Below are positions 32,641 to 40,756 of a stretch of 40,756 nucleotides of DNA, piece after piece. Location of the stretch: NCBI GenBank assembly GCA_017391675.1, contig JAFOXR010000017.1, positions 1-40,756 on the forward strand. The letters run 5' to 3'. Numbering within the stretch: position 1 is the first letter of the stretch; every line of letters starts with the position of its first letter. The notes under the pieces are model-generated. The model had not been told where the DNA came from and ran no database searches. It saw nothing but the letters and a program-made list of their open reading frames with translations. Source of the DNA: Muribaculaceae bacterium (GTDB lineage: Bacteria; Bacteroidota; Bacteroidia; Bacteroidales; Muribaculaceae). The translations under genes were made by a program, and so were the position numbers.

Positions 32641-34305
32641 CTATCCGCACATTACAAGGAGCAGGATCTGAACTATTATCACACGGGCAAACATGCTCAT
32701 GGGATAAACTGTGGTGTAAGCTACCGATGCGGCATCGTTCTTTAGCGTGTCGTTGGCATAATTCAATGCCATAGGATTCGCCATACTGCCGCACAGCATT
32801 CCCGATACTGTTGCAAAATCCATTCTCAGCATCTTCGTTGCGATAAAGCCTATTATCAGCACAGGCACCACAGTGAGCAAGAAACCTATCAGCACCCACA
32901 TTACGCCTTCAGGACGGACCACAGTTTCAAAGAATTGCGAACCGGCATCAATGCCAAGACAAGCCAGATAAAGCGACAGTCCTAGGGCTCGAAGCATGAG
33001 ATTGGCGCTTCGGGTAACATAGGTAACCATGTGGAATCGAGGACCGAAAGTACCTATAAGAATGCCCACAATGATAGGACCTCCTGCAAGACCAAGCTTA
33101 ACAGGCGTACTCATTCCCGGCAATGCAATAGGTATGGAACCAAGTATCAAACCTATAGTAAGCCCCACAAATACCGACACAAGATTAGGTTCGCCAAGGC
33201 TCTTCACAGCGTTACCCATCATCTCTCTCACTTTTCGCACGGCTTTCTCCTCTCCCACTACTGTGATGCGGTCGCCCATCTGCAAACGCAGCCCGGGACG
33301 AGCGAGGAATTGCAGGCCGCTTCGATAGATGCGGGTGGTATTCACGCCATAGTTTTTGCGCAGATTCAACGAACCCAGTTTCCTGCCGTTTATCTCGGGG
33401 CGGGTAATCATGATTCGTTGTGAGATTAGGTTGCTGTCAATCTTGTTCCAGTCAATATCGGCCTTATTCCAGTCGGTCTTCTCCTGTTCTCCGAAAAGCA
33501 CAGTCAGCGCCGGCACATCTTTCTCGTTGGTTACCACAAGTATGCGGTCGCCGTTCTGAAGCACGGTTTCCGATGTGGGCACATTCACTTCCTCATCGCC
33601 TCGCCACAATCGTGATATTATATAATGATGTCCCTGCAGCACATCGATATCCTTAAGACGCTTGCCAAAAATTGCAGGATTCTGAATCTTGAAAGCAGCA
33701 ATATATGTTCCGTCCTGTTCTTCATGCGGCTGCAGATTCTCGTTATTACGGTACAGCACCTTACGCACCAAAGCTAGCGCTATAATCACACCAACCACAC
33801 CCAGAGGATAAGCTACAGCACACCCAAGCGCCAAGGAGCTGCTAGGCAAACCAAGCTGCTTAAGCGTTTGCTGCGCCGCACCCAGTGCAGGAGTGTTGGT
33901 CACTGCACCACACATCACACCTACCATATCAGGCAGGCTCATTCCAGTAACGGCACTAGCCAGTACGGCCGACAATGTACCTAGCAGAATAACGCCCATA
34001 GCCAGTGAGTTCAGCTTTATACCGCCTTTGCGAAACGAACTGAAGAAGCCCGGACCCACCTGAAGGCCTAAGGCATACACAAATAGTATCAACCCGAAAT
34101 TCTCGGCATAACTAAGCATTTCAGAATCCAGCGACAGCCCCAAATGTCCTGCCAGAATACCTATAAAGAATACGAATGTAACGCCTAGCGACACCCCAAA
34201 AACCTTTATCTTTCCTAGAGAAAGACCTATGGCACATATTATTGACAGTACTGCTACCGCTTGCAATGCATTGTGTTCAAACAGTACCGAATTCAACCAT
34301 TCCAT
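32641..34305 (-). CDS. AspT/YidE family transporter with two TrkA-C domains
   Basis: The 554-residue protein has two membrane halves (about 1-190 and 370-554) around a soluble pair of TrkA-C (RCK_C) domains: one centred near residues 205-275 (GDRILVVTNEKDVPAL) and one near 290-365 (MGDRITVVGEEKAVRKV). Both halves carry the duplicated YidE/YbjL motif (SLPDMVGVMCGAVTNTPALGAAQQTL and DFATVSGMLCGSMANPMALNYAND). AspT itself swaps aspartate for alanine; most relatives are only putative anion or amino-acid exchangers. The gene is alone, between two terminators, with a TACTTTTG box upstream at 34329-34336. Confidence 0.9.
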   Translation of the reverse strand: MEWLNSVLFEHNALQAVAVLSIICAIGLSLGKIKVFGVSLGVTFVFFIGILAGHLGLSLDSEMLSYAENFGLILFVYALGLQVGPGFFSSFRKGGIKLNSLAMGVILLGTLSAVLASAVTGMSLPDMVGVMCGAVTNTPALGAAQQTLKQLGLPSSSLALGCAVAYPLGVVGVIIALALVRKVLYRNNENLQPHEEQDGTYIAAFKIQNPAIFGKRLKDIDVLQGHHYIISRLWRGDEEVNVPTSETVLQNGDRILVVTNEKDVPALTVLFGEQEKTDWNKADIDWNKIDSNLISQRIMITRPEINGRKLGSLNLRKNYGVNTTRIYRSGLQFLARPGLRLQMGDRITVVGEEKAVRKVREMMGNAVKSLGEPNLVSVFVGLTIGLILGSIPIALPGMSTPVKLGLAGGPIIVGILIGTFGPRFHMVTYVTRSANLMLRALGLSLYLACLGIDAGSQFFETVVRPEGVMWVLIGFLLTVVPVLIIGFIATKMLRMDFATVSGMLCGSMANPMALNYANDTLKNDAASVAYTTVYPMSMFARVIIVQILLLVMCG

Positions 34306-34328
34306 ACTACAAATATCTTAAATCGCTG

Positions 34329-34336
34329 CAAAAGTA
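34329..34336 (-). promoter_or_regulatory. Bacteroidota -7 box for the AspT-type transporter
   Basis: The minus strand reads TACTTTTG 23 bases before the ATG at 34305. No clear -33 element. Confidence 0.5.
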
Positions 34337-34421
34337 GAAAAAATCATTCATTCAGTCACTCTTTAATCAAGATATTTACACCTTCTTGTCATTAAACCGC
34401 ATATTTGACTGGATAACGACA

Positions 34422-34470
34422 TAAAACAAAAGCGATGAATCAGGAGCCCGTCCCAATCCATCGCCTTTAA
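34422..34470 (-). terminator. Terminator of fabI
   Basis: On the minus strand GCGATG (34459-34464) and CATCGC (34432-34437) close an imperfect hairpin, followed by TTTTGTTTTA. It lies about 40 bases after the fabI stop codon. Confidence 0.75.
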
Positions 34471-34504
34471 GAAGTTATATCTATTGTGCGAGTATACAGC
34501 AGAA

Positions 34505-35365
34505 TTATCCGTAGATAATCTTTCCGTTTTCGTCGCGGTTTTCGTCAATGAAACTCTTGTTGTACTGAGTCATACCGCGAAGCGACATACCCATGTTAGA
34601 GAATCCGCCGTCGTGGAACAAAGTTTGCATTGTAACCTTCTTAGTCAAGTCGCTGAACATTACCACGCAATAGTCGGCACACTCGTCGGCGCTAGCATTT
34701 CCTAGAGGAGACATGCGGTCGCTGAAGTCATACAAGCCGTCAAAGCCCTTGATACCACCGCCGGCAGTAGTGAATGTAGGCGATTGAGAAATAGTGTTGA
34801 TACGCACACCCTTTTCACGGCCGTAGATATAACCGAAGCTGCGTGCGATGCTTTCTAGCAAGCTCTTTGCATCGGCCATGTCGTTATATCCGAAGAAAGT
34901 ACGGTGAGAAGCCACATAAGTAAGAGCCAGGATAGAGCCATTTTCAGCAATGGCGTCCATCTTCTTAGCCACCTGAATCATCTTATGAAAGCTTATCGCA
35001 CTGATATCTAGAGTCTTGTCAAGCAAGCTGTAATCCAAGTCGTCATATGGGCGCTTTTTGCGCATATTTGCACTCATAGCACAGCTATGAAGCACGAAAT
35101 CTATTTGACCGCCAAGTTCCTTTTGAGCTTCGCTGAAAAGCATTTCAAGATCTTCCACGCTAGTAGCATCGGCAGCAATTACCTTTGAACCAGTCTTTGC
35201 AGCCAGTTCATCAATTGTACCCATACGGCAAGCAACCGGAGTATTTGTAAGCACTAGCTGAGCTCCTTCTTCATGAGCTCGTTCTGCTACTTTCCACGCG
35301 ATAGACGCATCATTCAATGCGCCGAAAATAATACCTTTTTTACCTTTTAATAAATTATACGCCAT
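34505..35365 (-). CDS. fabI: Enoyl-[acyl-carrier-protein] reductase (FabI type)
   Basis: FabI performs the last reduction of each fatty acid elongation round in the cytoplasm, using NADH. The 286-residue product has the atypical FabI cofactor motif GIIFGALNDASIAWKVA (about 11-27), DATSVEDL (about 65-72), IDFVLHSCAMS (about 86-96) and the catalytic Tyr-X6-Lys in YNDMADAK (about 158-165). The SPTFTTAGGGIKGFDGLYDF substrate loop is also present. It aligns well with the Bacteroidales enzyme. It has its own promoter and terminator and is monocistronic. FabI is the target of triclosan-type inhibitors in other bacteria. Confidence 0.95.
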   Translation of the reverse strand: MAYNLLKGKKGIIFGALNDASIAWKVAERAHEEGAQLVLTNTPVACRMGTIDELAAKTGSKVIAADATSVEDLEMLFSEAQKELGGQIDFVLHSCAMSANMRKKRPYDDLDYSLLDKTLDISAISFHKMIQVAKKMDAIAENGSILALTYVASHRTFFGYNDMADAKSLLESIARSFGYIYGREKGVRINTISQSPTFTTAGGGIKGFDGLYDFSDRMSPLGNASADECADYCVVMFSDLTKKVTMQTLFHDGGFSNMGMSLRGMTQYNKSFIDENRDENGKIIYG

Positions 35366-35437
35366 AATATCTCTTTTTATTCAGCTTTTTAAAAAATCAT
35401 CATTCCTAAAAGCCTGGTTCTATTCATAAAAACTGCG

Positions 35438-35470
35438 CAAAGGTACAACAATTATTTCACACTTTATCAA
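35438..35470 (-). promoter_or_regulatory. Promoter of fabI
   Basis: The minus strand has TACCTTTG (35438-35445) with TTGA 21 bases upstream (35467-35470), close to the Bacteroidota consensus. The leader is about 65 bases. Confidence 0.65.
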
Positions 35471-35540
35471 CTTTCGCGCAAAAACACATGCTTTCGCCTT
35501 TTCCAATGGTAATAATACTGCATAATTGGCACAAAAACAC

Positions 35541-35548
35541 TACCTTTG
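35541..35548 (+). promoter_or_regulatory. Bacteroidota -7 box for exonuclease III
   Basis: TACCTTTG lies 28 bases before the ATG at 35577. The -33 region has no TTTG at the standard distance. Confidence 0.55.
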
Positions 35549-35576
35549 CATAAGAACTGATGAAACTCACTGAATT

Positions 35577-36329
35577 ATGAAATTTATTTCGTGGAATGTA
35601 AATGGATTGCGTGCTGCTGCAGGTAAAGGTTTTGCCGATATTTTCAAAGAACTTGATGCCGATTTCTTCTGCTTGCAAGAAACTAAAATGCAGGCTGGAC
35701 AGCTAGACTTGCAATTCGACGGTTATCAATCATTCTGGAACTATGCCGACAAGAAAGGCTATTCGGGAACGGCTATTTTTACTCGCCACACTCCGCTATC
35801 GGTAACCTATGGCATAGGCATAGACGAGCACGACCATGAAGGACGAGTGATTACCCTGGAAATGGAAGATTTCTATCTTATTACGGCATATGTACCTAAT
35901 TCGCAGGACGGACTTAAACGGCTCGACTATCGCATGAAATGGGAAGACGATTTCCGGAACTATCTGCTTGAACTGGACAAGAAGAAACCTGTAATCGTGT
36001 GCGGCGACTTGAATGTGGCTCATAAAGAAATAGACTTGAAGAACCCTAAGACCAACCGCATGAATCCGGGATTCACCGACCAGGAACGCGAGAAATTCAC
36101 CGCTCTGCTCGACTCGGGATTTACCGACAGTTTCCGTTTCTTCTTCCCCGATCTTGAAGGCGCATATTCATGGTGGAGCTACCGGTTCCAGGCCAGAGCA
36201 AAGAACACAGGGTGGCGTATCGACTATTTTGTCGTGTCCAACCGCCTTGCCGAACGCATGGAAAGTGCTGCAATACTTAACGAAATCATGGGTAGCGACC
36301 ACTGTCCTGTGGAACTAACTCTCAAATAA
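35577..36329 (+). CDS. xth: Exodeoxyribonuclease III (AP endonuclease)
   Basis: This enzyme cuts DNA at abasic sites and digests 3' ends during base-excision repair. The 250-residue protein is the usual length for the exonuclease III/AP endonuclease family. Visible motifs in order are SWNVNGLRAA (Asn metal region), FCLQETKMQAGQLDL (catalytic Glu near 37), GTAIFTRH, ITAYVPNSQDGLKRLDYR, VCGDLNVAHKEIDL (Asp and Asn near 141-143), TGWRIDYFVVSN, and the terminal MGSDHCPVELTL with the catalytic His. The gene is divergent from fabI and separate from nagB. Confidence 0.95.
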   Translation: MKFISWNVNGLRAAAGKGFADIFKELDADFFCLQETKMQAGQLDLQFDGYQSFWNYADKKGYSGTAIFTRHTPLSVTYGIGIDEHDHEGRVITLEMEDFYLITAYVPNSQDGLKRLDYRMKWEDDFRNYLLELDKKKPVIVCGDLNVAHKEIDLKNPKTNRMNPGFTDQEREKFTALLDSGFTDSFRFFFPDLEGAYSWWSYRFQARAKNTGWRIDYFVVSNRLAERMESAAILNEIMGSDHCPVELTLK

Positions 36330-36384
36330 TCAGCCGCAATCCCTATTTAAAGGATTTTATAGGCTGTATATCAGATTTTTTGCG

Positions 36385-36403
36385 TAATTTTGCAGTATAT
36401 TTG
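36385..36403 (+). promoter_or_regulatory. Two tandem Bacteroidota -7 boxes for nagB
   Basis: TAATTTTG (36385-36392) and TATATTTG (36396-36403) lie 48-66 bases before the nagB ATG. Either or both may be used. Confidence 0.5.
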
Positions 36404-36450
36404 AGAAAACACTGAAATTATAGAAATAATCATATAAAAAATTAACAACT

Positions 36451-37263
36451 ATGAGATTAATTATCCAACCAAATGCAGCTAGCATCGCTGAATGGGCTGC
36501 AAACTATGTGGCAAATGAAATCAACAAGGCTAACCCAACTCCAGAAAAGCCTTTCGTACTAGGTTGCCCAACCGGTAGCTCACCTCTTGGAATGTACAAG
36601 AAACTTATCGAGCTTAACAAGGCAGGAAAGGTATCTTTCGCTAATGTTGTTACATTCAACATGGACGAATACTGCAACCTTCCTGAAGAGCACCCAGAAA
36701 GCTACCACTCTTTCATGTGGGACAACTTCTTCAGCCACATTGACATCAAGCCTGAAAATGTGAACATTCTTAACGGTAATGCTGAAGATCTTGAAAAGGA
36801 ATGTGCTGACTACGAAGCTAAAATCGCTGCTCGCGGTGGTATCGACTTGTTCATGGGTGGTGTAGGTCCTGACGGACACATCGCATTCAACGAACCAGGT
36901 TCTTCTCTAAGTTCTCTTACTCGTCAAAAGACTCTTACTCAAGATACAATCATCGCTAACTCTCGTTTCTTCGACAACGATGTGAACAAAGTGCCTAAGA
37001 CTGCGCTTACAGTTGGTGTGAAGACTATCTGCAACGCTAAAAGCGTTCTTCTTCTTGTAAACGGCTACAACAAGGCTCGCGCATTGCGTGAAGGTGTTGA
37101 AGGTGCAGTTTCTCAACAATGGACTATCACAGCTCTTCAACTTCACCCTAAGGCTATCATCGTGTGCGACGAAGATGCTTGCGCTGAATTGAAGGTTGGC
37201 ACTTACCGTTACTTCAAAGATATCGAAAAAGACAATCTTGATGCAGCTACTATCTTGAAATAA
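36451..37263 (+). CDS. nagB: Glucosamine-6-phosphate deaminase
   Basis: NagB converts glucosamine-6-phosphate to fructose-6-phosphate and ammonia in amino-sugar breakdown. The 270-residue product has [15 protein letters not shown] (about 38-52), the catalytic [11 protein letters not shown] (Asp near 72), [14 protein letters not shown], and [18 protein letters not shown] (about 135-152, with the active-site Asp and His). The C-terminal half contains NGYNKARAL and [21 protein letters not shown]. Synonymous codons are unusually uniform (many GCT, CTT and AAC), as in highly expressed genes. It has its own promoters and a strong terminator. No nagA or transporter is adjacent. Confidence 0.96.
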   Translation: MRLIIQPNAASIAEWAANYVANEINKANPTPEKPFVLGCPTGSSPLGMYKKLIELNKAGKVSFANVVTFNMDEYCNLPEEHPESYHSFMWDNFFSHIDIKPENVNILNGNAEDLEKECADYEAKIAARGGIDLFMGGVGPDGHIAFNEPGSSLSSLTRQKTLTQDTIIANSRFFDNDVNKVPKTALTVGVKTICNAKSVLLLVNGYNKARALREGVEGAVSQQWTITALQLHPKAIIVCDEDACAELKVGTYRYFKDIEKDNLDAATILK

Positions 37264-37286
37264 TCATTGATAGATATAACATTGAA

Positions 37287-37323
37287 AAATGAGGGTGTCT
37301 CAAATTTGAGACACCCTCATTTG
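37287..37323. terminator. Bidirectional terminator between nagB and the BspA-like gene
   Basis: AATGAGGGTGTCTCAA pairs perfectly with TTGAGACACCCTCATT, with a very short loop. It lies between convergent genes and can stop both. Confidence 0.9.
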
Positions 37324-37345
37324 CTTTATTGTATTTAGTTATCTG

Positions 37346-40228
37346 TTATTTTACCAACACTTTCTTACCATTGATAATATAAATACCAGGAATTGTCGCC
37401 TTATTGATGCGAACTCCATTAATATTGTAGATAACTGAATTCTTTGCATTTTCAATCACAATATTTTCTATGCCTGTAAATTCATCGTTATAGATGATAT
37501 GTTCTGCGTCAAAGTATTTAGTCCAATTTCCATCGGCTTCATATGCAGTTTCAGCTTCTATAGTAGGTACATAAACCACAGCCCCTTCAGCAATATATCT
37601 AAACACATTAGATCCGCCCAATGTAATTGGAGTAGGATTCATTACATTTATTGTACTCAATGACGTACAACCATCAAATACAGAACCGCCTATTGATTTT
37701 ACGCTTTCAGGAATAGTAATTGTTTCCAGACTTGTACAATCTATGAATGCTCCATAAATAAATTTTTCTACCTTATTATGAAGATTTACTTTCTTCAAAG
37801 ATGAGCAACCATAGAATAAGGTATTCTCAATCCATATTACCGATTCAGGAATAGTAATTTCTATTAATCCGGTACAGTTGCGGAACGCACTTGTATAAAT
37901 ACTTGTAATATTTTCGTGCAAAATAATTTCTGTCAAATTTGAAGCACTCTCAAAAGCATTATTAGCAATTGCTACCACATGAGAAGGCACTGTGTAACTT
38001 TCCCCTACTTTTCCTGCAGGATAACAGAATAGACTAGTTTGACCTCCTCCATAGTTTTGGAATAAAACGCCACCTTCTGCAAAGTAGAAAGCATTATCGT
38101 TATCAACAACTATTTCTGTAAGAGATGTACATCCTGAAAAAGCAGCAAAATCAATGTTTTTTACATTTTTAGAAATAGCAACACTTGCTAAACTTGTACA
38201 TCCTCTAAACGCCTGATTAACGATACTTGTTATTGTAGATGGCATATCAACATCTACCAGACTTGTACAGCCATAAAATGCACTATAAGGAATTTCAGTA
38301 ACACCTTCAGGGATAACTACCTTGGTAATATCTTCATTATATGCAAACAATTGACTTTCAAGCTTAGTTACAGTATATTGAATACCATCAATTGCCACAT
38401 TAATAGGTAAAACCACTTCTCCCGATACATTTACAGCCTCTGCGATAGTTACTAAATGATTTTCGCTTGAAGTAATATCATAAATATAGTCACCTACTAA
38501 TATATTATCATCTACAGTTATTGCTTGCGATGTAGTTTTATTACTACCATCAATAAGAGTTGCTGTAATAGTTGCTTCACCTTTAGATATTGCAGTAACA
38601 TAACCATTTTGATCAACTTTCAAGATTGATTCATCGCTTGATTCCCAATACATTTGAGGGATATTACCAAGATTTTCAACTTCGCATTGGTATCCTTGAT
38701 TTATACTAAGTTTCGAAGGATAATCTACAAATCTTGATCCCAATGTAGCTGGTTTATATTCTTCAATGCTAGCAAACTCACTCCAACCAGGCGCACTTTT
38801 ATAGGCTGATTTTGAACCACTTGGCACATATAGTACAGCATCCTCAGGAACACCGGCAAATGCAGAAGCATGAGCTGATGCAGGTGTTTTGCTTTCAGCA
38901 ACTACAGTCATCAGTTTAGAACAGTTGGCAAACGCATTTTCTGCGATTGATGATATTCCTTCGGTAATAACTATAAAGACCAAACCAGCACCATCAAATG
39001 CATGCTTTTCAATACTTGCAGTTATACTAGATTTAAGAGTAGTCATTTCAAATGTTTCCAATGACGAACATCCCGCAAACGAATATTCACCATACGATCT
39101 AATAGTGTTGTCACGGAAAGTAACTTTAGTTAGTTTATCACAATCACGGAATGCACTATTTCCTACCGATACTGCTCTATATCCATAAACAGAATAATTA
39201 TCAATATACATATTGCCTGAATATTCATCATCTATTTCATTATAGCTAGCACCGGCAAATGTTATTTCCATCTTTTTATCACTCTCATCGGTAACATTGT
39301 AGTAAACACCATTTAGGGAATATTTGCTCATAACAGTCACCTTACATGTTGCCGACATTGGTGTTTGTCCTGAAATAGTAGCTGTTGCAGTAATATTAGC
39401 AGTACCTTCTCCTACTGCTGTCACAAGACCATTCTTATCAACAGTTGCCACCGATGTATTACTTGACACCCAAGTTATTGTTGCCGATTCTGTTGAAGGA
39501 TTCACACTAGCATTAAGTTGTGTAGTTTCTTTTATATATAACTGCTTTGAAGTAGCGTTAAGTGTTACAACCACACCATAAGTGAAGTTTGTAAACGTTT
39601 TCCATCCTGTTGCATTTCTATATGCATTTAGAGCATCAGCCGATGGCAATTTCACTGTTGCGTCTTCTATACCTCTAAATGCTAGTGAGTGAGCTGTAGG
39701 AGGAGTTTCGCTTAAAACAACAATAAGAGTCAAACCAGTACCAGAAAATGCATCCTCACCAATTTCGGTCACACTTTCAGGCAAAGTAATTTGAGTTAGG
39801 GCATCAACTCTATAAAAAGCTTCAGCTTTAATAGACTTAATTCCATTACCTAGAGACACCGAAGCTAATCCATTACAAGTAGCAAATGCACCTTCCCCTA
39901 TTGATGTAATTCCATCGTGAAGAGTTAAAGATGTAACTGCACTTGCTCCTGTAACAGCATAGTCACCAATAGCTGTTACACTATATTCAGTTTCATTGTA
40001 TGTTACCTTTTCAGGAATTACAAGATCACCTGAATAATTCTTCCAATTTTGATAAATATAATCATTACCGCTAAGTTCGCCAAAATAAGTCACTTCGACA
40101 GTTTTGTTTGTTTCATCAGTAATGTTGTAAGGAATGCCACCCGATAAAAAATCATAGGCCATTGCCGATAGATTGCAAAGCACAACAGCCATTGCAACTA
40201 TCATAGATTTGAGTAAATTCTTTTTCAT
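37346..40228 (-). CDS. BspA-like leucine-rich-repeat surface protein with Ig-like domains and T9SS-type tail
   Basis: The 960-residue protein has a signal peptide (about 1-24, ending AMA). Next is a BspA-type leucine-rich-repeat block (about 80-195; repeats such as ITSIGEGAFATCNGLASVSL), an Ig-like Big_2 domain (about 218-300, VNPSTESATITWVSSNTSVATVD). A second repeat block (about 350-480), a second Ig-like domain (about 500-575) and a third, longest repeat block (about 625-880, FxGCTSL units) follow. The last 45 residues (GIENIVIENAKNSVIYNINGVR to KKVLVK) fit a T9SS type A sorting signal, so PorU could process it. BspA proteins bind host matrix or other microbes in oral and gut species. It is single and convergent with nagB. 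Confidence 0.92.
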   Translation of the reverse strand: MKKNLLKSMIVAMAVVLCNLSAMAYDFLSGGIPYNITDETNKTVEVTYFGELSGNDYIYQNWKNYSGDLVIPEKVTYNETEYSVTAIGDYAVTGASAVTSLTLHDGITSIGEGAFATCNGLASVSLGNGIKSIKAEAFYRVDALTQITLPESVTEIGEDAFSGTGLTLIVVLSETPPTAHSLAFRGIEDATVKLPSADALNAYRNATGWKTFTNFTYGVVVTLNATSKQLYIKETTQLNASVNPSTESATITWVSSNTSVATVDKNGLVTAVGEGTANITATATISGQTPMSATCKVTVMSKYSLNGVYYNVTDESDKKMEITFAGASYNEIDDEYSGNMYIDNYSVYGYRAVSVGNSAFRDCDKLTKVTFRDNTIRSYGEYSFAGCSSLETFEMTTLKSSITASIEKHAFDGAGLVFIVITEGISSIAENAFANCSKLMTVVAESKTPASAHASAFAGVPEDAVLYVPSGSKSAYKSAPGWSEFASIEEYKPATLGSRFVDYPSKLSINQGYQCEVENLGNIPQMYWESSDESILKVDQNGYVTAISKGEATITATLIDGSNKTTSQAITVDDNILVGDYIYDITSSENHLVTIAEAVNVSGEVVLPINVAIDGIQYTVTKLESQLFAYNEDITKVVIPEGVTEIPYSAFYGCTSLVDVDMPSTITSIVNQAFRGCTSLASVAISKNVKNIDFAAFSGCTSLTEIVVDNDNAFYFAEGGVLFQNYGGGQTSLFCYPAGKVGESYTVPSHVVAIANNAFESASNLTEIILHENITSIYTSAFRNCTGLIEITIPESVIWIENTLFYGCSSLKKVNLHNKVEKFIYGAFIDCTSLETITIPESVKSIGGSVFDGCTSLSTINVMNPTPITLGGSNVFRYIAEGAVVYVPTIEAETAYEADGNWTKYFDAEHIIYNDEFTGIENIVIENAKNSVIYNINGVRINKATIPGIYIINGKKVLVK

Positions 40229-40365
40229 AATCTAATTTATTATTAATTTGTATTTATTCCAAAATTAAAATGCCACCAAATAGACGAGATGCGTCACATT
40301 TGATAGCATGATTTATCAATACACCTTCTTGATGCATAAGGAGGATCCATTTCTCCTACATTATA

Positions 40366-40384
40366 TATTGTAATCATTACAATA
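40366..40384. repeat. Perfect inverted repeat, possible operator
   Basis: TATTGTAAT-C-ATTACAATA is a 9-1-9 perfect palindrome in the region upstream of the BspA-like gene. The form suits a dimeric regulator. No regulator for it is known in this window. Confidence 0.45.
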
Positions 40385-40500
40385 TTCATAAATAGAGATT
40401 AAGTTAATTTTCAAAATCTAATTGCAAATATAAATAACAGATAAAAAAAATGATACACTATTTTCGTTAATAAATTTTAATAACAAATAGACATAATATA

Positions 40501-40532
40501 AAAAATGAGATTGCATTACAATCTCATTTTTT
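40501..40532. terminator. Terminator of the M48 peptidase gene
   Basis: AAAAATGAGATTG pairs perfectly with CAATCTCATTTTT over a 5-base loop. On the minus strand it lies about 18 bases past the stop codon and continues into T residues. Confidence 0.88.
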
Positions 40533-40549
40533 ATTCACCTCAGTTTTAG

Positions 40550-40756
40550 TTATTTATCTGCGTTTATTTTTTCTATTCCTTTCTTAATTTCTGCTATGCG
40601 TTTCTCATCACTTGGGTGAGTGCTAAAGAAATCTGATTTAGAGCTGCTTCCTGCCGACATCTTTTTCCAGAATGACAAAGCGGCATCGGGATTATAGCCT
40701 GCTATCTTCATAAACACCATGCCCATGTAATCGGCCTCTATCTCATGCTTGCGAGA
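40550..40756 (-). CDS. M48 family metallopeptidase, C-terminal end only
   Basis: Sixty-nine codons run from the window edge to a TAA at 40550-40552; the N-terminal part lies outside. The first residues read SRKHEIEADYMGMVFMKIAGYNPDAA, which holds the EAD..G motif with the third zinc ligand (Glu) of M48 peptidases. The ending FFSTHPSDEKRIAEIKKGI has the conserved STHP-S-xxR motif. Related proteins (LoiP, BepA, YggG) are periplasmic and act on outer-membrane proteins. The HEXXH site is not in the window, so activity cannot be judged. Confidence 0.88.
   Translation of the reverse strand, partial: SRKHEIEADYMGMVFMKIAGYNPDAALSFWKKMSAGSSSKSDFFSTHPSDEKRIAEIKKGIEKINADK

Larger units (their letters stand above)
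40229..40549. other. AT-rich intergenic region upstream of the BspA-like gene
   Basis: This 321-base gap contains the promoter region of the BspA-like gene, with a TAATTTTG -7-like box on the minus strand about 30 bases before its ATG but no clear -33. It also holds a perfect 19-base inverted repeat (40366-40384), a small GGAGGA/TCTCC hairpin near 40340 and the terminator of the M48 gene. No coding frame is credible. Confidence 0.55.

Overview
This is a chromosomal window from a member of the Bacteroidota, order Bacteroidales, most likely a gut-type lineage near Muribaculaceae, Bacteroides or Prevotella. The evidence is Bacteroidota-style promoters (TTTG, about 19 bases, TAnnTTTG), weak ribosome binding sites, a PorU-type type IX secretion (T9SS) sortase, a BspA-like leucine-rich-repeat surface protein with a T9SS-like tail, and Bacteroidales families of unknown function (DUF4199, and probably DUF6452 and DUF6048). 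The family placement is inference; no 16S gene is present.

Layout. 1-5.8 kb (minus strand): a MATE exporter cut by the window edge, a zinc-ribbon/TM2 membrane protein, the membrane insertase YidC, and a CTP synthase homologue in the usual pyrG-yidC order. 6.0-16.7 kb (plus strand): PorU; a DUF4199 protein; a tight cluster of a polyprenyl-phosphate-type glycosyltransferase, a nitroreductase, a small lipoprotein and an envelope protein; an NfnAB/GltA-like flavoprotein pair; the SRP RNA; a threonine tRNA; and a YeiH-type transporter. 16.7-25.1 kb (minus strand): MetH, a low-molecular-weight phosphatase, LpxB, a tiny Ala/Cys-rich lipoprotein, a gene-free stretch that looks like a structured RNA, and an acyl-CoA synthetase. 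25.3-29.3 kb (plus strand): an MtaB, LpxL-like acyltransferase, glycosyltransferase, SurE operon. 29.35-32.5 kb: an AT-rich accessory block of small, mostly exported or membrane proteins, with a long RNA hairpin in front of a small HTH regulator. 32.6-40.8 kb: an AspT/YidE-type transporter, FabI, exonuclease III, NagB, the BspA-like surface protein, and the C-terminal end of an M48 metallopeptidase.

How the genes fit together. Much of the window serves the Gram-negative envelope: lipid A (LpxB, LpxL-like), fatty acids (FabI, acyl-CoA synthetase), glycan transfer (two GT2 enzymes), protein insertion (YidC) and surface attachment (PorU acting on T9SS cargo such as the BspA-like protein). The rest is core metabolism: MetH, the NfnAB-like pair and NagB.

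Most notable points. (1) The CTP synthase homologue has lost its P-loop glycines, its KTKPTQ UTP motif, a magnesium-binding aspartate and the glutaminase cysteine, yet is an intact full-length frame at the normal pyrG locus. (2) A 118-nt hairpin followed by a terminator-like hairpin lies immediately upstream of the HTH start codon at 30473. (3) A cluster of perfect hairpins ending in a terminator lies at 23.05-23.36 kb with no convincing gene. All family assignments come from reading motifs by eye; no database search was run.
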